Shown piece after piece: positions 42,654-51,673 of a stretch of DNA of 64,000 bases (positions are counted from its first letter, which is position 1; every line of letters begins with the position of its first letter). A program made the translations under genes and the position numbers. Source of the stretch: Pseudomonas canadensis (GTDB lineage Bacteria; Pseudomonadota; Gammaproteobacteria; Pseudomonadales; Pseudomonadaceae). The stretch is taken from assembly GCF_000503215.1 (NCBI RefSeq), contig NZ_AYTD01000012.1, forward strand, positions 97,760 through 161,759, given 5' to 3'. The notes beneath the pieces are model-generated. The model ran no database searches. It worked only from the letters and a program-made list of their open reading frames with translations, and was not told the origin of the DNA.

Positions 42654-45290
42654 TTAAGCACCCGGCTGCAGTAACAACGCCACCAGCGCACTCCATCCCG
42701 TCTGATGCGACGCGCCCAGCCCGCGTCCCGTTTCCCCGTGGAAATACTCGTGGAACAACACCAAATCACGGCTGGCCGGGTCGGCTTCCAACTGGACGTA
42801 TCCCGCCATCGACGGCCGTGAGCCATTTTCATCCCGCAGAAAGAGACGCGTCAGGCGCTGACTGAGGCTGTCAGCCACTTCCTCCAAGGAGGACAGGTAA
42901 CCACTGCCGCTCGGATACTCCACCGAGAAGTTGTCCGCGTAATAGCGGTGAAACTCCCGCAACGATTCGATCAGCATGTAGTTCACCGGCATCCACAGCG
43001 GCCCGCGCCAGTTGGAGTTGCCGCCATACAACCGCGAGTCGGATTCGCCGGGCTGGTAACTCGCACTCAGGGAATTGCCGTTCATTTTCAACGCCAGCGG
43101 TTGTTCGGCAAACGCCTTGGACAGGGAGCGCACGCCAAAGGCCGACAAAAACTCTTCGTCATCCAACATGCGCCGCAACAGGTCCTTGGTGCGTTCGCCG
43201 CGCAGAAGCGCCAGCAGCAGGCGATTGCCCTGCCCCGGCTCGTTCCAGCGCGAGACCAGTTTGGCCAGGTCGGGCCGGTGCTTCATGAAGCCCAGCAAAC
43301 GCTCGCGCAACCCTTCCAGGCCTTCATGCTCGCGCTGCTCCAGCACCAGCACGGCAAACAGCGGCATTAGCCCGACGATCGAACGCAGGCGCACCGGTTC
43401 GTTCTGGCCATCGGGGCGATGCAGCACATCGTAGAAGAACAGGTCCTGCTCGTCCCACAGGCCTTCCGCGCTGTCATCGATGCGGTTGATGGCGCCGGCG
43501 ATATACAGGAAGTGCTCGAAGAACTTTACGGCGATGTCGACATACACCCCGTTGCGCTTGGCCAGTTCCAGCGCGATGCGCATCAAGTCCAGCGCATAGG
43601 CCGCGACCCACGCCGTGCCGTCGGCCTGATCCAACTGGTAACCCGGTGGCAACGCGGCCGAGCGGTCGAACAAGGCGATATTGTCCAGCCCTAGGAAGCC
43701 GCCTTGGAACAGGTTGCGCCCTTCGGCGTCCTTACGATTGACCCACCAAGAGAAATTCAGCAGCAGCTTGTGGAATATCCGCTCCAGGAAATCCATATCG
43801 CCTACGCCAGTCAGCGCCTTGTCCTGCTGGTAGACCCGCCAACTGGCCCAGGCATGCACCGGCGGGTTGGCGTCGTCGAAGCGCCATTCGTAAGCCGGCA
43901 ACTGGCCGTTGGGGTGCATGAAGCGGTCTTTCACCAGCAGCAACAGTTGCTGCTTGGCATAGCCCGGATCGATCAGCGCAATGGCCACTGCCTGGAAGCC
44001 TTGGTCCCACGAGGCATACCACGGGTATTCCCAGGTATCGGGCATGGAAAGGATGTCGAAATTCGACAGGTGCCGCCAATGGGTATTGCGGATATGCAGG
44101 CGCTCGGGCGGCGGCGCAGGTTGTGCCGGGTCGCCGTCGAGCCATTGGTTCACGTCGAAATAGTAGAGCTGCTTGGACCACAGCAGCCCGGCCAGGGCCT
44201 GACGCTGCACATTACGCGCGTCCTCATTGGCAATGCCGTGTTGCAAGGCGGCGTAGAAGTCATCGGCCTCCTGGCGGCGTTGTTCGAACAGCTTGCGGGC
44301 GTTGACAGGCGGTGCGTCGAGCGGGGCAAAACGCAAATAGAGGGTTTTGCTTTCCAGGCCTGCCAGATCGAGGATGAAGCGTGCGGCGACTTTCGTGCCG
44401 CAGTCACGGCGAACCGCCGATTGCTCACCGCCGACCACGTAATCATTGATCCCATCCTTGAACGGCCCCGGTGCCGGCTGCCCATCCAACCGGGGGACAT
44501 TGGTTTCGTTCTCGCAGAATAACCACTCCACCCCGTCCTGGCCCCAGGCATTGAGATGGCGATCCGCCAACTCATGATGACGCGCCAGCACCTGCTCCCC
44601 GTCCCGCGTCAACTGTGGCTTGGGCGCGTCGAAGGTCCAGCTCCAGTCATTGCGCGCCCACAGCTGGGGCAACACCTGCAAACGCGTTGGCTGGTCCGAA
44701 CGATTGTGCAGGGTGACGCGCATGAAAATGTCGTCAGGCTGATGCTTGGCATATTCGACGCTGACATCGCAGTAGCGGTTGTCTTCGAACACGCCGGTAT
44801 CGAGGATCTCGTACTCGGCATCTGCCAGGCCACGCCGGGCGTTTTCGCTGATCAGATCGGCGTAGGGAAAGGCGGCGTGGGGGTATTTGTAGAGCATGCG
44901 CATGTAGGCATGGCTCGGTACGCCGTCGACGAAAAAGTACAATTCCTTGACGTCTTCACCGTGGTTTCCTTCGGCGTTGTTGAGACCAAACAGGCGCTCC
45001 TTGAGGATCGCGTCACGTTCGTTCCACAGGGCCAGGCCCAAGCACCAGCGTTGGGACTTGTCGCTGAAACCGGCTAAACCATCCTCGCCCCAGCGATAGG
45101 CGCGGCTGCGTGCGTGTTCATGGGGGAAGTAGGTCCAGGCGTCACCATCGGCGCTGTAGTCTTCGCGCACTGTGCCCCATTGGCGTTCACTTAAATAAGG
45201 GCCCCACTCGCGCCAGCACTCGGCATCCGGCTGCGCCAGGCGTTGGCCTTCGAGGGTTACAAGTATTCGGTTGTCGGGTGTGGCCGTCAT
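42654..45290 (-). CDS. GH63/MGH1-like glucosidase
   Basis: 878 residues from the ATG at 45290 (MTATPDNRILVTLEG). The N-terminal half is beta-rich with LSERQWGTVREDYSADGDAWTYFPHEHARSRAYRWGEDG. The C-terminal half is an (alpha/alpha)6 toroid containing WEYPWYASWDQGFQAVAIALID, WWVNRKDAEGRNLFQGGFLGLDNIALFDRS and NSNWRGPLWMPVNYMLIESL, which carry candidate catalytic acids. Family members act on alpha-glucosides such as mannosylglycerate or small glucans. Cytosolic. It lies 69 bp after the OprD gene on the same strand and may be co-transcribed. Confidence 0.87.
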   Translation of the reverse strand: MTATPDNRILVTLEGQRLAQPDAECWREWGPYLSERQWGTVREDYSADGDAWTYFPHEHARSRAYRWGEDGLAGFSDKSQRWCLGLALWNERDAILKERLFGLNNAEGNHGEDVKELYFFVDGVPSHAYMRMLYKYPHAAFPYADLISENARRGLADAEYEILDTGVFEDNRYCDVSVEYAKHQPDDIFMRVTLHNRSDQPTRLQVLPQLWARNDWSWTFDAPKPQLTRDGEQVLARHHELADRHLNAWGQDGVEWLFCENETNVPRLDGQPAPGPFKDGINDYVVGGEQSAVRRDCGTKVAARFILDLAGLESKTLYLRFAPLDAPPVNARKLFEQRRQEADDFYAALQHGIANEDARNVQRQALAGLLWSKQLYYFDVNQWLDGDPAQPAPPPERLHIRNTHWRHLSNFDILSMPDTWEYPWYASWDQGFQAVAIALIDPGYAKQQLLLLVKDRFMHPNGQLPAYEWRFDDANPPVHAWASWRVYQQDKALTGVGDMDFLERIFHKLLLNFSWWVNRKDAEGRNLFQGGFLGLDNIALFDRSAALPPGYQLDQADGTAWVAAYALDLMRIALELAKRNGVYVDIAVKFFEHFLYIAGAINRIDDSAEGLWDEQDLFFYDVLHRPDGQNEPVRLRSIVGLMPLFAVLVLEQREHEGLEGLRERLLGFMKHRPDLAKLVSRWNEPGQGNRLLLALLRGERTKDLLRRMLDDEEFLSAFGVRSLSKAFAEQPLALKMNGNSLSASYQPGESDSRLYGGNSNWRGPLWMPVNYMLIESLREFHRYYADNFSVEYPSGSGYLSSLEEVADSLSQRLTRLFLRDENGSRPSMAGYVQLEADPASRDLVLFHEYFHGETGRGLGASHQTGWSALVALLLQPGA

Positions 45291-45359
45291 CGGGTCGTCC
45301 ATCGCCTACCAAGTGAGAGGCAGTGTAGAGCCCAATGACGCCCGGGTGCACATGAAGAC

Positions 45360-46769
45360 TTAGAAGATCGCGTAGGTGTAGTTGAAGATCAGGCGGGTCT
45401 GGTCCTGGTCGGCGGTGCCGGTGTTCTTGCCGTGATAGGTGCCGGTACGGAAAGTCGTACCAAAACCTTTCAGAGGACCGGCCTGCACAACGTAGTCCAG
45501 GCGGAAGTCGGCTTCGTTTTCTTTCTGGTCAGGGCCACCGGCTACCTTCGACTTGATGTCCCGGCCATCCAGGTAAGCCACGGACGCCTTCAGACCCGGC
45601 ACGTAGGCCTTGAAGTCATAAGAGTACTGACCAAAGTTGACCTGCTCGCCCGCGCGGGAGAACTGGCCGACCACGGCGTCGGTGAACAGGTAGAAGTCAC
45701 TGCCGCCAGCGCCTTGTGCGTGCGGATCGGCCAGGCTGCCCTGGTTCACCCACACAAAACCGCCGTCGTCACCCACGCCAATGTGGCCGAGCATCAAGCT
45801 GCTGCCGCCCAACTGATAGGTGAAGGCCGCACTGTAGGTTTTGTTGTCCACTTCGTTGGCGTGCTTGGCGTAGCCGCCGTTGTTGTTGAACTGGTAGCCG
45901 CTCTCGCCGTTCTTGCCGTCGCTGCTGCTGTCGAAGTAGCGCAGGTCGGTCTTGAACGACTGGTCATTGCCCAGCGGCAATACGTGGACCAAGCCGAAGT
46001 AGTTCTGTTTGTAGAAGTCCTGCAACTGGGCATAGTAGTACTGCAACGTCAGGTTTTTCGCGATGACGTTGTCGGAAGAGCCAAACGGCTTGTAGTCAAC
46101 CCCACCGAACTTGAAGCTGTCACTGTCGCGAGTCCCACCGGCCACGCTCAAGCCCGTAGAGTTGCTGGAGGCACGGCCTTCAGCGCGGTTCAGTTCACCG
46201 CCGGTGAAGGTGACGTTGGGGATGTCGTTGGAGGTCAGGATGCCGCCGTCAAAGGTCTGCGGCGCCACGCGGCTGTCATTGGACACCAGGATCGGCAAGA
46301 CCGGCGCCAAGCCACCACCCACATGCAACTCGGTCTGGGAAATGCGGAACTTCACGTTGCCCGCCGCGCGCCCAAAGGAGTCGGCAGGTTCAGTGCCGTT
46401 GTTCTTGGTCGGAAAGAAGCTGTTGCCGTTGCCCGACAGGCCCGCGCCCGCCGTGTGGCCATCGCCACCGTCCAGACGCAGCGCGCCGAAGGCCATGACG
46501 TCAAACCCCAGGCCGACGGTGCCTTGGGTGAAGCCGGATTTGTAGTCAAAACGCAGCGCGGTTGCAGTTTCGCGCAAGTCGTTGTTGGTCCCCGAGCGGT
46601 TATCCGCGCTGTAGTACATGGTCCGCGAGCTGATGGCCGCGTGACTGTCTTCAAGGAAACCGCTGTGACCGTTGCCCGTGCCCAGCGAACCGAGCCCGAA
46701 ATCATCAGCGAATGCCTGTTGTGCAAGAACGGCGGCGGTGATCGACAACGCCAGTGTAGAAATTTTCAT
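45360..46769 (-). CDS. OprD-family outer-membrane porin
   Basis: 469 residues with a signal peptide ending at AQQAFA. Mature opening DDFGLGSLGTGNGHSGFLEDSHAAISSRTMYYSADNRSG, repeated barrel strands, and terminal RLIFNYTYAIF. It is somewhat longer than the other two OprD proteins here because of glycine-rich loops. It is upstream of the glucosidase gene on the same strand and divergent from hglS. Substrate is unknown; sugar is unlikely for OprD, so amino acid, peptide or organic acid is more probable, and linkage to the glucosidase may be coincidental. Confidence 0.93.
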   Translation of the reverse strand: MKISTLALSITAAVLAQQAFADDFGLGSLGTGNGHSGFLEDSHAAISSRTMYYSADNRSGTNNDLRETATALRFDYKSGFTQGTVGLGFDVMAFGALRLDGGDGHTAGAGLSGNGNSFFPTKNNGTEPADSFGRAAGNVKFRISQTELHVGGGLAPVLPILVSNDSRVAPQTFDGGILTSNDIPNVTFTGGELNRAEGRASSNSTGLSVAGGTRDSDSFKFGGVDYKPFGSSDNVIAKNLTLQYYYAQLQDFYKQNYFGLVHVLPLGNDQSFKTDLRYFDSSSDGKNGESGYQFNNNGGYAKHANEVDNKTYSAAFTYQLGGSSLMLGHIGVGDDGGFVWVNQGSLADPHAQGAGGSDFYLFTDAVVGQFSRAGEQVNFGQYSYDFKAYVPGLKASVAYLDGRDIKSKVAGGPDQKENEADFRLDYVVQAGPLKGFGTTFRTGTYHGKNTGTADQDQTRLIFNYTYAIF

Positions 46770-47058
46770 TAACGACAGCCCCTAAACATTTTTTTATGTG
46801 TCTGGTGTGCATAACGGCGTTTTCATCCTTGCAAACGTGACGATTCTTTCATGCCGACCGGGGCGGACTCCGTGAAGAATTAGTTAGGAAAACCGCCCGT
46901 AAATGAAATTTCTCACGGGCTGGTTTTTGTCATATTCACGTCATCTCATTCATTTGCAGAATGAAGTCCTGAGGATTCTTCGTTTGCAAGCGCGACTTGC
47001 GCTCAACAAAATCCAGGCACAGGCCACCTCTATCGTCATAGCCATCAGGAATTTTTCT

Positions 47059-48435
47059 ATGCCTAGCACCGCACATGTCAGCCCAGACGAGATCCGCAAG
47101 GGCTTTTCCAAGGCCATGTCCGACATGTACCGAGATGAAGTTCCCCTGTATGGCGCGCTGATGGAGCTGGTGGCCGAGACCAATACCTACGTGCTCGACA
47201 CCCAGCCGCAGCTGGCGCAGCAGCTGCAACGCACTGGCGAAATCCAGCGCCTGGACATGGAACGCCACGGCGCGATCCGTCTTGGCACGGCTGAAGAACT
47301 GGCGACCATCAGCCGCCTGTTCGCAGTGATGGGCATGCAACCGGTGGGCTACTACGACCTGACACCGGCTGGCGTGCCCGTGCACTCCACCGCGTTTCGT
47401 GCCGTGCATGAACAAGCGCTGCAAACCAGCCCGTTTCGCGTGTTTACCTCATTGCTGCGCCTGGAACTGATCGAAAACCCCGACCTGCGCGCCTTTGCCG
47501 AAACCGCCCTGGCCAAGCGCTCGATCTTCACCCCTGGCGCTCTGGCGCTGATCGAACAGGCGGAAAAGGAGGGAGGCCTCGACGCTGAGAACGCCGATGA
47601 ATTTGTCCGCCAGGCCTTGGAAACCTTCCGCTGGCACCACACCGCCACCGTCACCGGCGCGCAGTACCAGCAACTGAGCGACCAGCATCGCTTGATCGCG
47701 GACGTGGTCGCCTTCAAAGGCCCGCACATCAACCACCTGACCCCGCGCACCCTGGACATCGACCACGTCCAGGCCGCCATGCCCAACAAAGGCATCACGC
47801 CAAAAGCCGTGATCGAAGGACCCCCTTGCCGCCGCTGCCCGATCCTGCTGCGCCAGACCAGCTTCAAGGCCCTGGATGAACCCATCGCCTTCACCGACGC
47901 CCAAGGCAGCCACAGCGCACGCTTTGGTGAAATCGAACAACGCGGCGTAGCGCTCACGCCCAAAGGCCGTGCGCTGTACGACCAGTTACTGAACGCCGCG
48001 CGCGACGAACTGGGCGCTTTCCCCAATGAGGGCAACGCCGCGCGTTATGTCGAATTGATGGAACGGCACTTCCAGGCCTTCCCGGATGATCACGCGCAGA
48101 TGCGTGAACAGGGCCTGGCCTACTTCCGCTATTTCACAACCGAGCAGGGCCTGGCGGCGCGCGGTTCGGCTGATCAACCGCGAACCCTGGACGCATTGAT
48201 CGCAGCGGGCCACATCGATGTGGAGCCTTTGGTGTATGAAGATTTTCTGCCGGTGAGTGCAGCGGGGATTTTCCAGTCAAACCTGGGGGATGCGGCGCAG
48301 AGTCACTACGCAGCCAACTCGAACCAGGCCGAATTTGAAAAAGCGCTGGGCCGTCCGACGATCGATGAATTGAAGCTGTATGGCGAGACGCAGCAGCGCT
48401 CGATTGATGCGTGCACACAGGCACTGCTGGCCTGA
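47059..48435 (+). CDS. hglS: 2-oxoadipate dioxygenase/decarboxylase (HglS, DUF1338)
   Basis: 458 residues from the ATG at 47059. The in-frame extension back to 46903 looks non-coding. Iron ligands of characterised HglS (His70, His226, one Glu) are found at H70 and H226 here, with E293 in RFGEIEQRG as the third, and the substrate-binding R74 in ERHGAIR. The enzyme converts 2-oxoadipate to D-2-hydroxyglutarate in D-lysine catabolism. It is monocistronic, divergent from the OprD gene across a 289-bp gap that shows no other feature. Confidence 0.93.
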   Translation: MPSTAHVSPDEIRKGFSKAMSDMYRDEVPLYGALMELVAETNTYVLDTQPQLAQQLQRTGEIQRLDMERHGAIRLGTAEELATISRLFAVMGMQPVGYYDLTPAGVPVHSTAFRAVHEQALQTSPFRVFTSLLRLELIENPDLRAFAETALAKRSIFTPGALALIEQAEKEGGLDAENADEFVRQALETFRWHHTATVTGAQYQQLSDQHRLIADVVAFKGPHINHLTPRTLDIDHVQAAMPNKGITPKAVIEGPPCRRCPILLRQTSFKALDEPIAFTDAQGSHSARFGEIEQRGVALTPKGRALYDQLLNAARDELGAFPNEGNAARYVELMERHFQAFPDDHAQMREQGLAYFRYFTTEQGLAARGSADQPRTLDALIAAGHIDVEPLVYEDFLPVSAAGIFQSNLGDAAQSHYAANSNQAEFEKALGRPTIDELKLYGETQQRSIDACTQALLA

Positions 48436-48444
48436 AATGAAGTA

Positions 48445-48501
48445 CCCACCCGGCTCACCAGCGCAATCCTTGCGCCGCAACAGTCCCCAGAGCCGGGTGG
48501 G
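48445..48501. terminator. Two-tier hairpin downstream of hglS
   Basis: An outer 12-bp stem (CCCACCCGGCTC with GAGCCGGGTGGG, 48445-48456 and 48490-48501) encloses an inner stem GCGCAA/TTGCGC (48461-48466 and 48470-48475). It starts 9 bases after the stop codon. No T-run follows, so it is a terminator candidate or a 3'-end stabiliser. Confidence 0.5.
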
Positions 48502-48590
48502 CGGTGGGCATCATAGGCAGTGAAAGCCGCCCTGTCCTTCAGACAATTCTGAACAAATGTGTCCGCGCCTGTAGGAACGCGGACGGTGGC

Positions 48591-48815
48591 TTACCCCAAC
48601 TTCGCCACAATGTCGTCTTTGATCAACAGTCGTTTCTTCTTCAGTTTCTCCACATCCTCATCGCTGGCGCTTGCCGATTCTGCCTTCAGCACCTCCTTGT
48701 CAGCGTCATCGTATTGAGTGAGCAGCGAGTCCAGACGTTTGTCGCTCGCCCTGCGTGCGTGAACGACTTCCTTGCTCAACCCCAAGTCCTGATACAGGTC
48801 GTGTTTCACTGGCAT
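48591..48815 (-). CDS. DUF465/YdcH-like small protein
   Basis: 74 residues from the ATG at 48815 (MPVKHDLYQDLGLSK). The C-terminal half is a charged helix, DEDVEKLKKKRLLIKDDIVAKL, matching the short-coiled-coil DUF465/YdcH family (LKKKRLxLKDEI). Function is unknown; a cytosolic helical hairpin is expected. The frame upstream of the ATG adds eight residues without family resemblance. Confidence 0.82.
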   Translation of the reverse strand: MPVKHDLYQDLGLSKEVVHARRASDKRLDSLLTQYDDADKEVLKAESASASDEDVEKLKKKRLLIKDDIVAKLG

Positions 48816-48990
48816 GGCGTACCTCCGCAAGTTGATCAATGGCTTACGCCCTAGAAGCTAGACCATTGCGAGGGGTCTTGTCATGTCCGGGGTCAATACA
48901 GCCCCGTTCGTCGCGGCGCAGGTGTTTGGATCAAACCTTTGCGGCGCCCTGCCCTCCACTCTAGATAGCCATTCGAGGGAGACCGGTTTC

Positions 48991-51054
48991 ATGACTCATG
49001 CTGCCACCGCTGTCGACACCCAATGCATCAACACGATCCGCACCCTGGCCATGGACGCCGTGCAGAAGGCCAATTCTGGCCATCCGGGCACGCCCATGGG
49101 CCTGGCGCCGGTGGGTTACACGCTGTGGAGTCGCTTCCTGCGTTATCACCCGGAGCATCCCGACTGGCCCAACCGTGACCGCTTTGTGTTGTCGGTGGGG
49201 CATGCGTCGATGTTGCTGTATTCGCTGCTGCACCTGGCGGGTGTGGTGGAAATCGACGCCCATGGCAAGCGCACTGGCCAGCCGGCGATCAGCCTGGACG
49301 ATATCAAGCAGTTCCGGCAGGCCGATTCAAAAACTCCGGGCCATCCCGAGTACCGCATGACCACTGGCGTGGAAACCACCACCGGGCCACTCGGCCAAGG
49401 CTGCGCCAACAGCGTCGGCATGGCGATGGCCGAGCGCTGGTTGGCCGAGCGTTTCAACCGTGATGGCAAGGTGTTGTTCGACTACAACGTCTACACCCTG
49501 TGTGGTGACGGCGACATGATGGAAGGCATCAGCAGCGAAGCCGCGTCGATGGCCGGACATTTGAAGCTTGCGAACCTGTGCTGGATCTACGACAACAACA
49601 CCATCAGTATCGAAGGGCACACCGAGTTGGCGTTCAGCGAAGACGTGATCAAGCGATTCCAGGCCTATGGCTGGCACACGTTGCACGTGACTGACGCCAA
49701 TGACTTGCAGGCGCTGAGCGCAGCGTTGGAGACATTCAAGGCGAACACAGGAGCCCCGACCCTGATCGTGGTCGACAGCGTGATCGGCTACGGCTCGCCC
49801 CACAAGCACAACACCGCCGCCGCCCATGGCGAGCCATTGGGTGATGATGAGATTCGTCTGACCAAGGCCGCTTATGGCTGGCCACAGGATTCAAGTTTTC
49901 TGGTGCCGGACGACGCGCGCACCCTCTTGCGTGATGCCCTGTTGGAACGCAGCCAGGCGTTATACGAAACCTGGAGTCAGCACCTGTCGCAGCTGGCGCA
50001 GCACGAGCCGGAACTGGCTGACGAGTTGCACCGCATGCGCGCAGGGGAAATGCCCGAGCATTGGCAAGACAATTTGCTGCACTTCGACAGCGACACCAAG
50101 GGCGTGGCCAGCCGCGCAGCCGGTGGCGAAGTGCTGAATGCGTTTGCCCAACAAGTCCCCTGGTTGCTCGGCGGCTCGGCAGATCTGTCACCGTCGACCA
50201 AGACCAACCTTACCTTCGACGGCGCCGGGCGTTTCAGTGCCGACGACTACAGCGGGCGCAACCTGCACTTCGGCATCCGTGAACACGCCATGGGCGCGAT
50301 TGCCAATGGCATGGCGTTGTCCTACCTGCGGCCGTACACCTCGACCTTCCTGGTGTTCAGCGACTATATGAAACCACCGATCCGCCTGGCGGCGATCATG
50401 GAGTTGCCGGTGGTGTTTGTGTTCACCCATGACTCGATTGGCGTCGGTGAAGACGGGCCGACGCACCAGCCAATCGAACACCTCACGCAACTGCGCGCCA
50501 CACCGGGGTTGCTGACGCTGCGGCCCGGCGATGCCAACGAAACCCTGGAGCTGTGGAAGGTCGCCCTGGCGCAAACCCATCGGCCGAGTTGCGTGGTGTT
50601 GTCGCGCCAGCCGTTGCCGACGTTGGATCGTACGAAGTACGCGGCGGCGTCCGGGGCAGCCAAAGGGGCCTATGTACTGGCGAGTGCCGAAGAGCCCAAA
50701 GTGATTCTGCTGGCGACCGGCAGCGAGGTCAGCCTGGCCGTGGCGGCGTATGAACAGTTGAAAGGTCAAGGGATCGCTGCGCGGGTCGTTTCGATGCCCA
50801 GCTGGGAATTGTTTGAAGACCAGGACCAGGCCTATCGCGACAGCGTGTTGCCGCCAGCGCTGAAAGCGCGCGTCGTGGTGGAACAGGCTGGGCCATTGGG
50901 TTGGGACCGGTATGTGGGGCAGACCGGCGCCAAAGTGGTGATGAACAGCTTCGGTGCGTCGGCGCCGCTGGCGAAGTTGCAGGAGAAGTTTGGGTTTACG
51001 GTGGAGAATGTGGTGGAGCAGGCTTTATCGCAGGTTCAACTGATTCAGGGTTGA
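48991..51054 (+). CDS. tkt: Transketolase
   Basis: 687 residues from the ATG at 48991 with GAGGGAG upstream; the open frame back to 48883 is not conserved. Hallmarks: ANSGHPGTPMGLAPVGYTLW, the thiamine-diphosphate motif GDGDMMEGISSEAASMAGHLKLANLCWIYDNN near residue 155, and DSIGVGEDGPTHQPIEHL near residue 475. It transfers two-carbon units in the pentose-phosphate pathway. Its usual pseudomonad neighbours (epd, pgk, metK) are not in this window, so it may be the main copy or a second copy. Confidence 0.95.
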   Translation: MTHAATAVDTQCINTIRTLAMDAVQKANSGHPGTPMGLAPVGYTLWSRFLRYHPEHPDWPNRDRFVLSVGHASMLLYSLLHLAGVVEIDAHGKRTGQPAISLDDIKQFRQADSKTPGHPEYRMTTGVETTTGPLGQGCANSVGMAMAERWLAERFNRDGKVLFDYNVYTLCGDGDMMEGISSEAASMAGHLKLANLCWIYDNNTISIEGHTELAFSEDVIKRFQAYGWHTLHVTDANDLQALSAALETFKANTGAPTLIVVDSVIGYGSPHKHNTAAAHGEPLGDDEIRLTKAAYGWPQDSSFLVPDDARTLLRDALLERSQALYETWSQHLSQLAQHEPELADELHRMRAGEMPEHWQDNLLHFDSDTKGVASRAAGGEVLNAFAQQVPWLLGGSADLSPSTKTNLTFDGAGRFSADDYSGRNLHFGIREHAMGAIANGMALSYLRPYTSTFLVFSDYMKPPIRLAAIMELPVVFVFTHDSIGVGEDGPTHQPIEHLTQLRATPGLLTLRPGDANETLELWKVALAQTHRPSCVVLSRQPLPTLDRTKYAAASGAAKGAYVLASAEEPKVILLATGSEVSLAVAAYEQLKGQGIAARVVSMPSWELFEDQDQAYRDSVLPPALKARVVVEQAGPLGWDRYVGQTGAKVVMNSFGASAPLAKLQEKFGFTVENVVEQALSQVQLIQG

Positions 51055-51211
51055 GCTAAAAGTAGGATTGCGCGCGAATGCGGGGGGCAGTTTTTTTGGG
51101 TGGGGTACATATCCGTTATTTAGGTAACGGCGGCCTATGGTTCCGCTCTTACAGCGGCTCACTTTTGGAAAGGCCGGCTTGAGTGGTGTAGAGCAAAGGC
51201 AAAGGCGAACG

Positions 51212-51325
51212 CGTTTTCTGTAGGAGCTGGCTTGCCTGCGATGGTCGTTAACGATGACGTGGGAAACCAGAATGAACGCGGCGTTCTCACGTTTTTCGCC
51301 GGCAAGCCGGCTCCTACAGAAAACG
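51212..51325. repeat. REP doublet nested in the composite repeat
   Basis: Inverted arms built on GGAGCTGGCTTGCCTGCGAT (left) and CGCCGGCAAGCCGGCTCC (right), each flanked by CGTTTTCTGTA / TACAGAAAACG. The spacer shares words (GTCGTTAACGATGACG, GAACGCGG) with the spacer of the doublet at 59097-59196. Confidence 0.88.
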
Positions 51326-51405
51326 AAAAGCGTATCCAAGATGCGAAGCGAGTCGCTCTTGATCTTGATCTTAGGCGCCCCGTCAAACACGCTGGCCGAA
51401 CGCAG

Positions 51406-51492
51406 GCTTGAATCCGTGGGTAACCCGGCAGGACGCCGGGTTAGCCGCGCTGGGCCAAGGATGGCCCATCGCGGCGGCCCACGGATTCAAGC
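51406..51492. other. Potential three-way-junction structure
   Basis: An outer perfect 15-bp stem (51406-51420 with 51478-51492) encloses two adjacent hairpins. The first is a 9-bp stem (51421-51429 with 51435-51443). The second is a 6-bp plus 7-bp stem (51444-51449/51470-51475 and 51451-51457/51462-51468) with a single mismatch. Only two bases (51476-51477) are unpaired at the junction. This is based on complementarity alone; transcription is not shown. Confidence 0.7.
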
Positions 51493-51673
51493 CGGAGTGA
51501 GGGCATGCCGAGCCTAGGCGAGGCACCGAGTGTTGGGGCGAAGGCCTTTTGGTTACTTTTGGGCCTTTCCAAAAGTGACCCGCTGTAAGAGCGGAACCAT
51601 AGGCCGCCGTTACCTAAACAACGGATATGTACACCAACACAAATACCCCCCCACATGTGATCGAAATTGCCAG

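Larger units (their letters stand above)
51105..51632. repeat. Composite repeat element with 71-bp inverted arms
   Basis: This 528-bp stretch holds no credible gene. Its outer arms (51105-51175 and 51562-51632) are inverted copies differing at two positions. Inside are a REP doublet (51212-51325) and a segment (51406-51492) able to fold into a three-way junction. The region just inside the right arm (51508-51561) is G/T-rich. Parts are recognisably of a kind that recurs in Pseudomonas genomes. No transposase is present, so a MITE-like or structural element is likely. Confidence 0.8.

Noticed and set aside
51254..51656. Short open frames inside the composite repeat
   Set aside because: They cross hairpins and repeat arms, have no ribosome-binding sites, and the region is explained better as structured repeat DNA.
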